This document shows, in pieces, positions 45,109 through 54,028 of a stretch of 64,000 bases of DNA (position 1 is its first letter; the number at the start of each line of letters is the position of its first letter). The stretch spans positions 1,488,001 to 1,552,000 of the forward strand of contig NZ_JAWLJU010000002.1 in the NCBI RefSeq assembly GCF_037120705.1. The letters run 5' to 3'. Made by a program: the position numbers and the translations under genes. Origin of the DNA: Pseudoalteromonas sp. UG3-2. GTDB taxonomy: Bacteria; Pseudomonadota; Gammaproteobacteria; Enterobacterales; Alteromonadaceae. The notes beneath the pieces are model-generated. The model did no database searches and was not told the origin of the DNA. It worked only from the letters and a program-made list of their open reading frames with translations.

Positions 45109-46794
45109 CTAGGAGATATCTTGGCTTTTTTCAGGGCTGGCTTTGGTTTTGTTTATCACCGACCACGCTTCAAGCATCACCAACACGCTCACCACTAAGA
45201 CAATGACATCGAGCACCACCAGCAGCCAATTGCCTTGCTGATAATACTCACCGAGTTTAATAATTCCGGCAAAAAACGCCATCACCAAGACAAACACCAT
45301 AGGCACTAGAGTGTAACGGGCCGGACGTCCCAATTTTATTAAATACACCGAGATAACCAACAAGGTTAGGCTGGCCAAAATTTGGTTGGTTGAGCCAAAC
45401 AGCGGCCAAATCACCATACCGCCACTGCCTGAAGCGCCACCAGCACCAAAGGCCAACAGCAAGCAGCAGCCTACCGCCAATAAAGTGGCAACAATGCCAT
45501 TACCAAGCGCTTTGATGTTATAAATCTCACCCCACTCTTGAATAATGTAGCGCTGCAAACGCACCCCAGAGTCCATGGTTGTGCCAGCAAACAGCACCAC
45601 CATCACCGCTAACAAGGTCGAGGCAATTTCTACTGGGATCCCCCAGCCGCTACTGATCAGGTTCGAGCCACCATCGACAAATGCCGTGACACTGCCTGCA
45701 CCTAAGTGGCTGTATATTTCATGCCACTGCTCAGGAGAAACCGCCAGCATCACGCCACTGACGGCAACCAAAGTGATTAGAGCTAACGAGCCTTCACCTA
45801 CCGCACCTAAATAACCCACAAAGCGGCCATCGGTTTCTTTGTTAAGCTGCTTCGAGCTGGTGCCTGAAGAAACAATCCCGTGAAAGCCTGATACCGCCCC
45901 ACAAGCGATGGTTACAAACAACAGCGGAATAATACTGGGTGTGTTTTCAACGGTTTGCGTATTAAATGCCGGCGCGGTAATGTCTGGCATGACGACAAAC
46001 ACAGCACCATACAAGAGCACTAACCCAACCAACAGCTGCATGCCATTAATAAAGTCACGAGGCTGTAATAGCATCCACACCGGAAGTAACGAGGCGACTG
46101 CCGCATAAATGAACAGAATAATGATCCAATTGGCTTTATCGCCTAAACCAAACATTTCCAACGGCAAGCTCAGTGGCATACCACTGCCCACGTAAATCGA
46201 GGCATAAAGGATAAACACCCCAATAATACACAGTGGAATTAACGGCACTTTACGCTTTAATAGCTGCCCTATCACTAGCGCCACCACAATGGCAGACCAG
46301 GCTGGGAAAACCGCTTCGGGGTTACCCACAAAGGAATTGGCGATCACTACGCCAAACACGGCGTTCACCATCAGCAACACCAGGAAAACCACAATCATAA
46401 ATAAAGAGCGCGTGCGTTTACCAATAACACTTTCAGACAGCGCCCCCATGGATTTACCTTTGTGCCTGGCACTGGCCCATAACGCCCCCATGTCATGCAC
46501 ACCAGCGAAGAAAATAGTACCAATCACCACCCAAAGTACGGCAGGCACCCAACCCCAATACACCGCAATAGCAGGACCGACAATAGGCGCTGCGCCCGCG
46601 ACCGAAGTAAAGTGGTGCCCCCACAGTACCACCTTGTTGGTGGGCACATAATCAACGCCATCTTCCAGCTCATGAGCCGGGGTGACGAAGCTGTCATCCA
46701 TTTTAAATATTTTCTCGGCAATAAATTTGGAGTAAACAAACCACCCAAATAACATGCCGATAATGCCAAAAAGCACGATCATTATGGATTGCAT
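45109..46794 (-). CDS. cstA: carbon starvation protein CstA family transporter
   Basis: A 561-residue polytopic membrane transporter. The diagnostic sequences HHFTSVAGAAPIVGPAIAVYWGW and GVHDMGALWASARHKGKSMG are present, as is GFHGIVSSGTSSKQLNKE. CstA proteins carry pyruvate and peptides under carbon limitation. Shorter than E. coli CstA (701 aa), as in the short-type members common in marine bacteria. GAGGAAA precedes the ATG at 46794; the longer frame is not supported. Confidence 0.9.
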   Translation of the reverse strand: MQSIMIVLFGIIGMLFGWFVYSKFIAEKIFKMDDSFVTPAHELEDGVDYVPTNKVVLWGHHFTSVAGAAPIVGPAIAVYWGWVPAVLWVVIGTIFFAGVHDMGALWASARHKGKSMGALSESVIGKRTRSLFMIVVFLVLLMVNAVFGVVIANSFVGNPEAVFPAWSAIVVALVIGQLLKRKVPLIPLCIIGVFILYASIYVGSGMPLSLPLEMFGLGDKANWIIILFIYAAVASLLPVWMLLQPRDFINGMQLLVGLVLLYGAVFVVMPDITAPAFNTQTVENTPSIIPLLFVTIACGAVSGFHGIVSSGTSSKQLNKETDGRFVGYLGAVGEGSLALITLVAVSGVMLAVSPEQWHEIYSHLGAGSVTAFVDGGSNLISSGWGIPVEIASTLLAVMVVLFAGTTMDSGVRLQRYIIQEWGEIYNIKALGNGIVATLLAVGCCLLLAFGAGGASGSGGMVIWPLFGSTNQILASLTLLVISVYLIKLGRPARYTLVPMVFVLVMAFFAGIIKLGEYYQQGNWLLVVLDVIVLVVSVLVMLEAWSVINKTKASPEKSQDIS

Positions 46795-46905
46795 TACGCT
46801 TTCCTCTTGTTGTTGTTTTAAACACACTTGCCACTCGAAGCTAGCATAATTTTTTTAAATTGCAGTTAGCTTTTAGTCTAGGGTAGTGAAAATTTTCTGA
46901 GGGGA

Positions 46906-46924
46906 TATACCAACTCGCTTATTT
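46906..46924. repeat. end fragment of the foldback repeat
   Basis: TATACCAACTCGCTTATTT matches the arm of the 164-bp repeat read from its right end (TAATACCAATTCGCTTAATT-type). The fragment lies 10 bases beyond the stop codon of dinB, between dinB and cstA. Confidence 0.45.
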
Positions 46925-46934
46925 CAGGCAAGTG

Positions 46935-47987
46935 TTAATCAAATAAACCCAGCTGGGTATGATCGTGAGACTGTTCGTTTAAACCGATATGTAGCCCCAC
47001 CAGCCTAACGGGCTTGTACTTATGCCGAGCAAGCGCTTCGAGTAACAGAGTTTCAAACACCTGCAAATCCAGTTGCTGATATTGACATTCTTTGGTGGTT
47101 TGGCTGAAGTCATAAAATTTAACCTTAACACCCAGCTTATGAAAGCCACGCTGTTGGTATGGCTCTGCGCGCCGAGTCAGCTCAGGTAAGAGCTTATTTG
47201 CGATGATTTGCTTTAGCGTCTCCGGCTCGCTAATGTCCTCGGAAAAGGTGCTTTCTACTCCAACCGACTTGCGCACTCGGTCTACTTCAACACCGCGCTC
47301 ATCAATGCCTTGGCAGCGCCGCCATAATACTGCACCAAACTTGCCAAAGGCTTTACGCAACTGCATTTCGTTTAAGGCCTTAACATCGCGACCATACTCC
47401 AACCCCATTGCTAAGAGCTTTTGCTGCGTCACCTTACCCACGCCAGGAATTTTTTTCAGCGGCAAATTATCAATAAAATCCGCCACCTGATCCGGTGTGA
47501 TCACACACTGACCATTAGGCTTATTTTCATCGCTGGCGATTTTGGCTAAGAACTTGATTGGCGCAATGCCTGCCGATGCCGTGAGGCCAGTTTGCTGATG
47601 AATTTCGCGGCGGATCTGCTCGGCAATTAGGGTGGCACTGCCATTACAGGCTTGGCAGTCGGTAACATCGAGGTAGGCTTCATCCAACGACAGCGGTTCG
47701 ATAAGCTCAGTATACTTTGCAAAAATCTCCCTGATCTGGCGAGAAATCTCTTTGTAGAGCGCCATTCTTCCCGGCACGATAACCAGCTGAGGACAGAGCT
47801 TTTTTGCCTGATAGTTCGACATCGCTGAGCGCACGCCATACTGCCGAGCAATGTAATTTGCCGTAGAGAGCACTCCACGATGGCTATTGCCACCGATGGC
47901 CATGGGCACCTTGGCAAGTTCTGGGTTATCACGCATCTCTACCGAGGCGTAAAAGGCGTCCATATCAATATGTACAAACTTACGCAT
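46935..47987 (-). CDS. dinB: DNA polymerase IV (DinB)
   Basis: A 350-residue Y-family translesion polymerase. The palm motifs HIDMDAFYASVE and SLDEAYLDVT hold the catalytic Asp/Glu residues. Helix-hairpin-helix PGVGKVTQQKL is at about 180, and the little-finger domain follows. The C-terminus QLGLFD is the beta-clamp binding peptide. Length is that of E. coli Pol IV (351 aa). A consensus LexA box lies 9 bases upstream of the start codon, so the gene is SOS-induced. Confidence 0.95.
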   Translation of the reverse strand: MRKFVHIDMDAFYASVEMRDNPELAKVPMAIGGNSHRGVLSTANYIARQYGVRSAMSNYQAKKLCPQLVIVPGRMALYKEISRQIREIFAKYTELIEPLSLDEAYLDVTDCQACNGSATLIAEQIRREIHQQTGLTASAGIAPIKFLAKIASDENKPNGQCVITPDQVADFIDNLPLKKIPGVGKVTQQKLLAMGLEYGRDVKALNEMQLRKAFGKFGAVLWRRCQGIDERGVEVDRVRKSVGVESTFSEDISEPETLKQIIANKLLPELTRRAEPYQQRGFHKLGVKVKFYDFSQTTKECQYQQLDLQVFETLLLEALARHKYKPVRLVGLHIGLNEQSHDHTQLGLFD

Positions 47988-47995
47988 ATCAAATA

Positions 47996-48011
47996 CTGTG
48001 TAAATAAACAG
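47996..48011. promoter_or_regulatory. LexA (SOS) box of dinB
   Basis: CTGTGTAAATAAACAG fits the LexA consensus CTGT-N8-ACAG exactly, with an AT-rich centre. It sits immediately upstream of the dinB start, where repressor would block transcription. Confidence 0.88.
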
Positions 48012-48244
48012 TGTTCAGTATGCGCTATATTTACCCTTGATGCAATAATGACCACGCAAAACCCAGCACCATACGTTAAGCTAATAGAGTTGCCGCATAG
48101 AGTTGCATCAACGGCGATAAAGCAGCCATAATGATTTTAGTTAGAGGGTGTTATACATGCTGTACAAGTTGTAGCCATGGCCCTTTTGGGGCAAAAGGCA
48201 CAACTCACCCAATTCTTTTTTGTCCATTTTCATCAGGAGCCTGC

Positions 48245-49297
48245 ATGAAGTATTCACGACTCGGTAGTAGCCCGCTAGAGGTTTCACGGATTTGCTTAGG
48301 AAGCATGACTTGGGGCTTGCAAAACAATCAACATGACGCCGATGAGCAGATCAACTATGCCTTAAGTCGCGGCATCAACTTTATCGATACCGCGGAAATG
48401 TATGCGGTTCCGCCCGCTCCTGAGACTTATGGCAAAACCGAGGAAATCATCGGTAACTGGCTCAGTCGCCATCAAGAAAAGCGTGAGCAGTTGGTGATAG
48501 CCACTAAAATTGCCGGAAATGGTCTGCCTTGGATCCGCAATGGTGGCCACATCACAGGAGATGCGGTAGTCAAAGCCGTAGACGACTCACTTACTCGCTT
48601 GCAAAGCGATTACATCGACCTGTATCAACTGCATTGGCCCAACCGCACTTCTCCGCACTTTGGTAAACAGTGGCCAGGCATGCTCGCCATCAACGAAGTA
48701 GACAGCACTGCAGAGCGCGAGGGCATGCTCGATATTCTGCAAGGCCTAGAGAAGTGCATTAAAGCCGGAAAAATTCGCCACTGGGGGTTATCGGACGATA
48801 CTCCTTGGGGAATTCAAACTTATCTAAGCCTGGCTCAGCAACACAACCTGTCTAAGCCGGTGGCGATTCAAAATGAGTTTAGCTTGCTCCACGCCAAAGA
48901 CTGGCCTTATCTGATTGAGCAATGTAAGCACGAAGACATTGCGTATTTACCTTGGTCGCCTCTTGCCAGTGGCATGCTCAGTGGTAAGTATTTAGGCGGC
49001 GCACGACCGGAAGGCAGCCGCTGGACACTTGTACAGCGCCAAGGATTATTCAGAGACACCCAACTGGCGCAAGAAGCCGTGGCCAAGTACCAAGAGATTG
49101 CCCATGAGTTTGACTTAACGGCAGCGCAACTGGCCTTGGCCTGGTGTGACCAAGTTGAAGGCGTCACTTCCACCATTATTGGTGCCACCTCCATGGCACA
49201 GTTAAAAGAAAATGTCCAAGCCTTCGAGCAGCCCCTTTGCCCAGAAGCACTGGCGGAAATCGATACCGTATTTAAAGCGTATCCGGCGCCGTTCTGA
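48245..49297 (+). CDS. aldo/keto reductase, Tas-like
   Basis: A 350-residue TIM-barrel NADPH-dependent reductase. Catalytic residues are Asp and Tyr in FIDTAEMYAVPPAPET, Lys in VIATKIAG and His in LYQLHWP. The sequence closely follows E. coli Tas (346 aa), including the MY-VPP-PET segment. Physiological substrate unknown. AGGAG precedes the ATG at 48245, and the 38 extra residues of the longer frame are not conserved-looking. Confidence 0.9.
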   Translation: MKYSRLGSSPLEVSRICLGSMTWGLQNNQHDADEQINYALSRGINFIDTAEMYAVPPAPETYGKTEEIIGNWLSRHQEKREQLVIATKIAGNGLPWIRNGGHITGDAVVKAVDDSLTRLQSDYIDLYQLHWPNRTSPHFGKQWPGMLAINEVDSTAEREGMLDILQGLEKCIKAGKIRHWGLSDDTPWGIQTYLSLAQQHNLSKPVAIQNEFSLLHAKDWPYLIEQCKHEDIAYLPWSPLASGMLSGKYLGGARPEGSRWTLVQRQGLFRDTQLAQEAVAKYQEIAHEFDLTAAQLALAWCDQVEGVTSTIIGATSMAQLKENVQAFEQPLCPEALAEIDTVFKAYPAPF

Positions 49298-49322
49298 TAC
49301 CATAACTACATCCGTTATTAAA

Positions 49323-49350
49323 AGCGCCACGCACGTCGTGGCGCTGTTGT
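49323..49350 (+). terminator. hairpin after the aldo/keto reductase gene
   Basis: AGCGCCACG (49323-49331) pairs perfectly with CGTGGCGCT (49337-49345) around a five-base loop. The tail is GTTGTTG rather than a clean T run, so read-through into the NUDIX gene 13 bases later is possible. Confidence 0.6.
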
Positions 49351-49362
49351 TGTAGTTAAACC

Positions 49363-49869
49363 ATGCAGAACTTAAATCCGACTGCCGTCAGCCCACCTGC
49401 TGGCAGCTGTTTTACCCGAGAAACCACCCGCGCGATTGTGTTACGCGGCGATGAAATTTTATTACTCTATACCGCACGTTATGACGATTACACCCTGCCA
49501 GGCGGCGGTGTTGATGCCGGAGAATCACTACCTCAGGCGCTAGAGCGTGAACTTAAGGAAGAAACCGGTGCCAAAACCCTGTTAACCATCACCGAGTTTG
49601 GCCGCTATGAAGAATATCGCCCTTGGTATAAAAGCGACTTTGATAATGTTCATATCGTTTCACACTGTTTTGTTTGTGAAATTTGCGGTGAATTTAGCGC
49701 CCCAGAAATGGAAGCCTATGAACAGGCCAATGGTATGAAGCCGGTGTGGATGAAACTCAGCGACGCTATTGCTCATAATCAGCAAAAGTTGGCCGACCCC
49801 AACAACAAAGGTCAGTCAGTTCGCCGCGAATTAACGCTACTTAACCACATCGCTGAGCAATTGCTGTAA
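49363..49869 (+). CDS. NUDIX hydrolase
   Basis: A 168-residue hydrolase of nucleoside diphosphates linked to other moieties. The Nudix box (G-x5-E-x7-REUxEExGU) is intact in GGGVDAGESLPQALERE followed by LKEETGA (about 46-69). Substrate unknown. It follows the Tas-like gene closely and precedes the NYN gene on the same strand. Confidence 0.88.
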   Translation: MQNLNPTAVSPPAGSCFTRETTRAIVLRGDEILLLYTARYDDYTLPGGGVDAGESLPQALERELKEETGAKTLLTITEFGRYEEYRPWYKSDFDNVHIVSHCFVCEICGEFSAPEMEAYEQANGMKPVWMKLSDAIAHNQQKLADPNNKGQSVRRELTLLNHIAEQLL

Positions 49870-49963
49870 CGCTAACAGTTAAACACCACAGCAAAATGTT
49901 AAGTTAAAATAGTAAGCAATAAAACGGTTACCCCAGTGACCTCCAAACGTCAGAGAGCATATT

Positions 49964-50446
49964 ATGCAAAGCGTTACCATCTTAGTTGATGCCCAAAACG
50001 TCTATTACACCACTAAGCAGGCCTATGGTTGCGGCTTTGACTACAATGCTTTTTGGCGTCAAGTAACCCACAACCGCACGATTCATAAAGCCATCGCTTA
50101 TTCCAGCGATCGCGGCGATGACAAACAGCGACAATTTCAGAACATTCTTCGCGCCATTGGCTTTGAGGTAAAATTAAAACCTTACATTCAACGCAGTGAT
50201 GGCTCCGCTAAATGTGATTGGGATGTCGGGATCACCATAGACGCCATGGAAGCGGCGGCGCACAGTGATGTTATCGTGCTGGTCAGCGGCGATGGCGACT
50301 TTGATATTCTCGCCACTAAGCTTAGAGAAAAATACCACACTCGCGTCGAAGTCTACGGCGTACCGCAACTGACCGCCGCCTCATTGACGCGAGCGGCCAG
50401 CGAGTTTATCGCCATTGACGGCGAGCTATTAATAAGCCAAAAGTAA
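49964..50446 (+). CDS. NYN domain protein (LabA-like PIN nuclease fold)
   Basis: A 160-residue PIN-like nuclease-fold protein. The acid cluster expected for metal binding is visible: LVDAQNVYY (Asp10, Asn12), KCDWDVGITIDAM, and VSGDGDFDILATKL. NYN proteins act on RNA in many settings; the target is unknown. It is compact, without extra domains. AGAG lies upstream of the ATG. Confidence 0.85.
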   Translation: MQSVTILVDAQNVYYTTKQAYGCGFDYNAFWRQVTHNRTIHKAIAYSSDRGDDKQRQFQNILRAIGFEVKLKPYIQRSDGSAKCDWDVGITIDAMEAAAHSDVIVLVSGDGDFDILATKLREKYHTRVEVYGVPQLTAASLTRAASEFIAIDGELLISQK

Positions 50447-50500
50447 ACTATATGACTTAATAATAGCGTTCAAGAAAGGGGCCGTGCGGTTAACACAGCA

Positions 50501-51211
50501 TTAATCCGACAGGTAATACTCGACGCTGGTCACCACTCGCACAATCTTAATTTGCGGGGTATTGCTATCGCGGTCACGAATACTAAACTGCCCTTGGCGT
50601 GCCGATTTAATTTTACCCAGTACCGAATCCGAATCTTTAGCAAACTTTACCGCCACCTCGCGGGCCTTTTGCGTCGCTTCTTGCACCATTTGTGGTTTGA
50701 TGTCGTTAAGCCCGGTAAACAGGTATTCAACGCGGTTTTGATAATCGTCTTTGGTAATGGCAATGCCCTGCTTTGCCAGCTCATTAAGCTTACTTAGGGC
50801 TTGGGCCACCTTGTCTGGGCTGTTGCTGTAAACGGTTACTCCCGATTTGGCGACATAGCGAAAGCCTTGGCCATTTTGACCGTACTCTTGGGCATACTTA
50901 TCGGTAATCGAAGGCGCAGAGACCGAAAGCTCCTCATTATCAAAACCATGTAAGGTTAAAAATGCGCGGATCGCTGCGTTCTTGCTTTCAATACGCTCCA
51001 CCAGCGCTTCTAAATCGTTGTCGGCATCGCGGTAAAACACCGGCCAAATCACGGTGTCGGCTTTTACTTCTTGCTCCGCCAAGCCTTTTACTCGCACACT
51101 GCGCTCCATGCTTTTTACTTCTAAAATGGTGTCTTTCACCAGCCAAGCGCTGGTCACCACTGCTACCGCCAGTAATGCAGCGGGGGCGATGTATTTGTTA
51201 AATGTCGACAT
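50501..51211 (-). CDS. SIMPL domain (DUF541) protein
   Basis: A 236-residue protein with an N-terminal transmembrane anchor (about 9-30) and a SIMPL/BON-like domain (about 35-235), related to E. coli YggE. VRVKGLAEQEVKADTVIWPVFYRD is the typical first strand region. The family is linked with oxidative stress and membrane-associated roles in a loose way. It is convergent with the NYN gene and divergent from PatZ. Confidence 0.82.
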   Translation of the reverse strand: MSTFNKYIAPAALLAVAVVTSAWLVKDTILEVKSMERSVRVKGLAEQEVKADTVIWPVFYRDADNDLEALVERIESKNAAIRAFLTLHGFDNEELSVSAPSITDKYAQEYGQNGQGFRYVAKSGVTVYSNSPDKVAQALSKLNELAKQGIAITKDDYQNRVEYLFTGLNDIKPQMVQEATQKAREVAVKFAKDSDSVLGKIKSARQGQFSIRDRDSNTPQIKIVRVVTSVEYYLSD

Positions 51212-51333
51212 ACGGAGTCCTTATAGCCGCTGTGAATAGAATATAGATCAAAGTCTACCTGAATTACGCTCGAAAACTATCAGCAAAATGGTAGAGTGGA
51301 GAATATGAGCTGCGGCTGAATCAAGGACCAAGC

Positions 51334-54012
51334 ATGAGTGTAAAGCGCATAAGTCAGTTTTTTAACCCCAAATCCATTGCCGTTATTGGTGCGTCGAATA
51401 ACCCCGACCGCGCCGGATTTATTGTCATGCGAAACTTACTGCAAGGCGGCTTTAAAGGGCCGATCATGCCGGTTAGCCCAAAACACACTGCGGTGCATGG
51501 AGTACTGGCCTACGACAGTATTAAGCAGCTGCCAAAAGTGCCCGACCTAGCGGTGATCTGCACCAACAAAAATACCTTAACCGACATTATTACCGAACTG
51601 GGAACGCTTGGCTGTCGCCATGCCATTATTATTGCTGCCGGCTTAGATAACCCGCAAAAGCAGCAGTTAAAACAGCACGCTCTAGAGGCAAAAGTGACCT
51701 TACTAGGGCCCAACTGCTTGGGTTTATTAATCCCCCATTTAGGCGTGAATGCCAGCTTTTCTCACACCGTTGCCAATCCCGGTAAGCTCGCTTTTGTATC
51801 GCAGTCAGCGGCGGTGTGCTCAACCATTTTAGACTGGGCGCAACAACGTAAAATTGGCTTTTCCTACTTTGTTTCTGTGGGCGATTGCCTTGATATCGAC
51901 TTTGACGAGCTGCTCGACTTTTTAGGTCGTGATGCCAAAACTCAAGCCATTTTGCTCTACATCGACAACATCGATGACGTGCGGGCGTTTATCTCAGCCG
52001 CCCGTGCTGCCGCATTCAGTAAACCGGTGATCGCCATCAAAACCGGAAAAACCAAGGCCGGCGCCTTGGCTGCGCTCAACCATACCGGTGGTAATAGCTC
52101 GGACGATGCCGTTTACGATGCCATTTTTCAACGCGCGGGGATGCTGCGGGTAAACTCGTTAAGCGAGTTATTTGCTGCCACGCAAACCCTGTCATTGCAC
52201 CCCAAACTGCTGCAAGTGGAGCAGTTGACCATCTTAACTAATGGCGGCGGCCCAGGGGTGATGGCAGTGGATACTCTGTTACAAAACTCCGGTAAGCTGG
52301 AGGTACTCAGTGAGCAAACCAAGCAAGCCTTAAGCGACTTAATTCCACAAACCGATCACGCTTGTAACCCCGTTGATATTTTTGGCGACTCGTCACCTAA
52401 GCGTTATCAACAGGCTTTGGAAATATTACTGAAAGCGCCAGAAGTAAAAAACTTACTCATTATTCACACCCCTTCGGCACTGGCGCCAAGTACTGCCTAC
52501 GCCAATATCGTGGCCGATACCTTGAGTAAAATCCCAAAAATGGCACGGCCCTACGTGATGACCAATTTTATGGGTGAAGAGGCAGCCTACGATGCTAGAT
52601 TAGTCTGTGCCAACGCCCAAATCCCCACGTACCGCACTCCTGAAGGGGCTGTCAGCGCCTTTATGCACTTGGTCAGTTACCGCCGCAACCAAAAGCACCT
52701 CACGCAAACTCCCGAGTCTTACAGTGATGACACTCAGTTGCAGCATAAGCAAACCAAAGCACTGATCAACCGATACTTAGACCAAGGTGCCTCGCAGTTA
52801 TCGACCCATTTAGCCCGAACCATCTTAGATTATTACGATATCGATTGTATCGCCACCGAGGTGGCACTGACTCCCTCAGAAGCCAAAGAGCGGGCTGAGG
52901 AAATGGGCTTTCCTGTGGCGCTTAAACTTATCAGCCACGATATTCCCTCGAAGTCAGAAGTCGGCGGTGTGGTATTGAATTTAAACGACGCTGAAGAGGT
53001 CGAACAAACCGCGTTTGCGATGCTATTACGGGTGCGTAATAACGCTCCTGACGCTGAGATTGAAGGCTTTTCATTACAGCGCATGGCAAAACGTGCTGGC
53101 GGTCAAGAACTGAGGATCGCGGTGAAAACCGAGCCTGGAGTTGGTCCGGTCATCTTGCTTGGGGAAGCTGGCACTGGGTTAAACTTTTCCAATGCCGCTG
53201 TGGCACTGCCGCCGCTGAATATGAACCTGGCCAAATACCTGATCGCCGCGGCTCATGATAAAGGCGTGATCAAAGAGCGGGCATTACCTGAAAAGGTCGA
53301 CAAATACCGTCTCTGTGCCTTATTAACGCGGTTGTCGCAGATGGTGGTAGACCAAAGTGATATTTATGAAATTGAACTCAACCCCATTTTAGCCTGTGCC
53401 GGACAATTCCAAGTACTGGATGCCAATATCACTCTGAAACGCTATCAGCCTACCCCAGGCAGAAAGCGTCTTGCTATTCGCCCCTACCCCAGAGAGCTGG
53501 TAACCACAGTAACCCTGAAAGATGGCCGAGCGGCAACATTAAGGCCCATTCGACCGGAAGATGAGCGCGCCCACCAAGAGTTTGATCAGTCACTCAGTAA
53601 AGAAGACAGATATCGGCGTTTTTTTGGTGAGCTGCCACAGTTTAATCACGACCAACTGGCGAAAATGACCCAAATTGATTACGACCGAGAGATGGCATTT
53701 ATTGTTACTGTGCCCAACAAATCCAGTTATCAAACCTTGGGGGTGTCTCGAGTACTGATGGACCCAGATAACCAGGTGGCGGAGTTTGCCGTGGTGGTGC
53801 GCTCCGATTGCCAAGGCTTGGGACTTGGAAAAATACTCATGCAAGCGGCCATTAAGCACTGCCAAAAACAAGGCGTTGCTACCATTGAGGGGATCACCCT
53901 ACCGGAGAATAGCGGCATGATAGGACTGGCAAAAAGCCTTGGTTTTACGGTTTCTCGGGACTTTGAAGAAGGCACCATCGAAATGGTGTTACACTTAGAT
54001 AAAAAACAATAA
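51334..54012 (+). CDS. patZ: PatZ-type protein: NDP-forming acyl-CoA ligase domains fused to GNAT acetyltransferase
   Basis: An 892-residue protein with a CoA-binding domain (about 1-130), succinyl-CoA-ligase-like domains (about 150-450), an ATP-grasp domain (about 480-695), and a C-terminal GNAT domain (about 735-890, with VRSDCQGLGLGKILMQ acetyl-CoA loop). E. coli PatZ and Salmonella Pat, with the same order, acetylate lysines of enzymes such as acetyl-CoA synthetase. Enterobacterial members have lost the catalytic His of the ligase half; here the segment reads LNHTGGNSSDD with His250 kept. AAGGA precedes the ATG. The K+ channel gene follows closely. Confidence 0.9.
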   Translation: MSVKRISQFFNPKSIAVIGASNNPDRAGFIVMRNLLQGGFKGPIMPVSPKHTAVHGVLAYDSIKQLPKVPDLAVICTNKNTLTDIITELGTLGCRHAIIIAAGLDNPQKQQLKQHALEAKVTLLGPNCLGLLIPHLGVNASFSHTVANPGKLAFVSQSAAVCSTILDWAQQRKIGFSYFVSVGDCLDIDFDELLDFLGRDAKTQAILLYIDNIDDVRAFISAARAAAFSKPVIAIKTGKTKAGALAALNHTGGNSSDDAVYDAIFQRAGMLRVNSLSELFAATQTLSLHPKLLQVEQLTILTNGGGPGVMAVDTLLQNSGKLEVLSEQTKQALSDLIPQTDHACNPVDIFGDSSPKRYQQALEILLKAPEVKNLLIIHTPSALAPSTAYANIVADTLSKIPKMARPYVMTNFMGEEAAYDARLVCANAQIPTYRTPEGAVSAFMHLVSYRRNQKHLTQTPESYSDDTQLQHKQTKALINRYLDQGASQLSTHLARTILDYYDIDCIATEVALTPSEAKERAEEMGFPVALKLISHDIPSKSEVGGVVLNLNDAEEVEQTAFAMLLRVRNNAPDAEIEGFSLQRMAKRAGGQELRIAVKTEPGVGPVILLGEAGTGLNFSNAAVALPPLNMNLAKYLIAAAHDKGVIKERALPEKVDKYRLCALLTRLSQMVVDQSDIYEIELNPILACAGQFQVLDANITLKRYQPTPGRKRLAIRPYPRELVTTVTLKDGRAATLRPIRPEDERAHQEFDQSLSKEDRYRRFFGELPQFNHDQLAKMTQIDYDREMAFIVTVPNKSSYQTLGVSRVLMDPDNQVAEFAVVVRSDCQGLGLGKILMQAAIKHCQKQGVATIEGITLPENSGMIGLAKSLGFTVSRDFEEGTIEMVLHLDKKQ

Positions 54013-54028
54013 AGGAATTGGATTGGCG

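Noticed and set aside
48048..48131. 27-codon frame between dinB and the Tas-like gene
   Set aside because: No ribosome site and no recognisable features; likely chance in the region upstream of the reductase.
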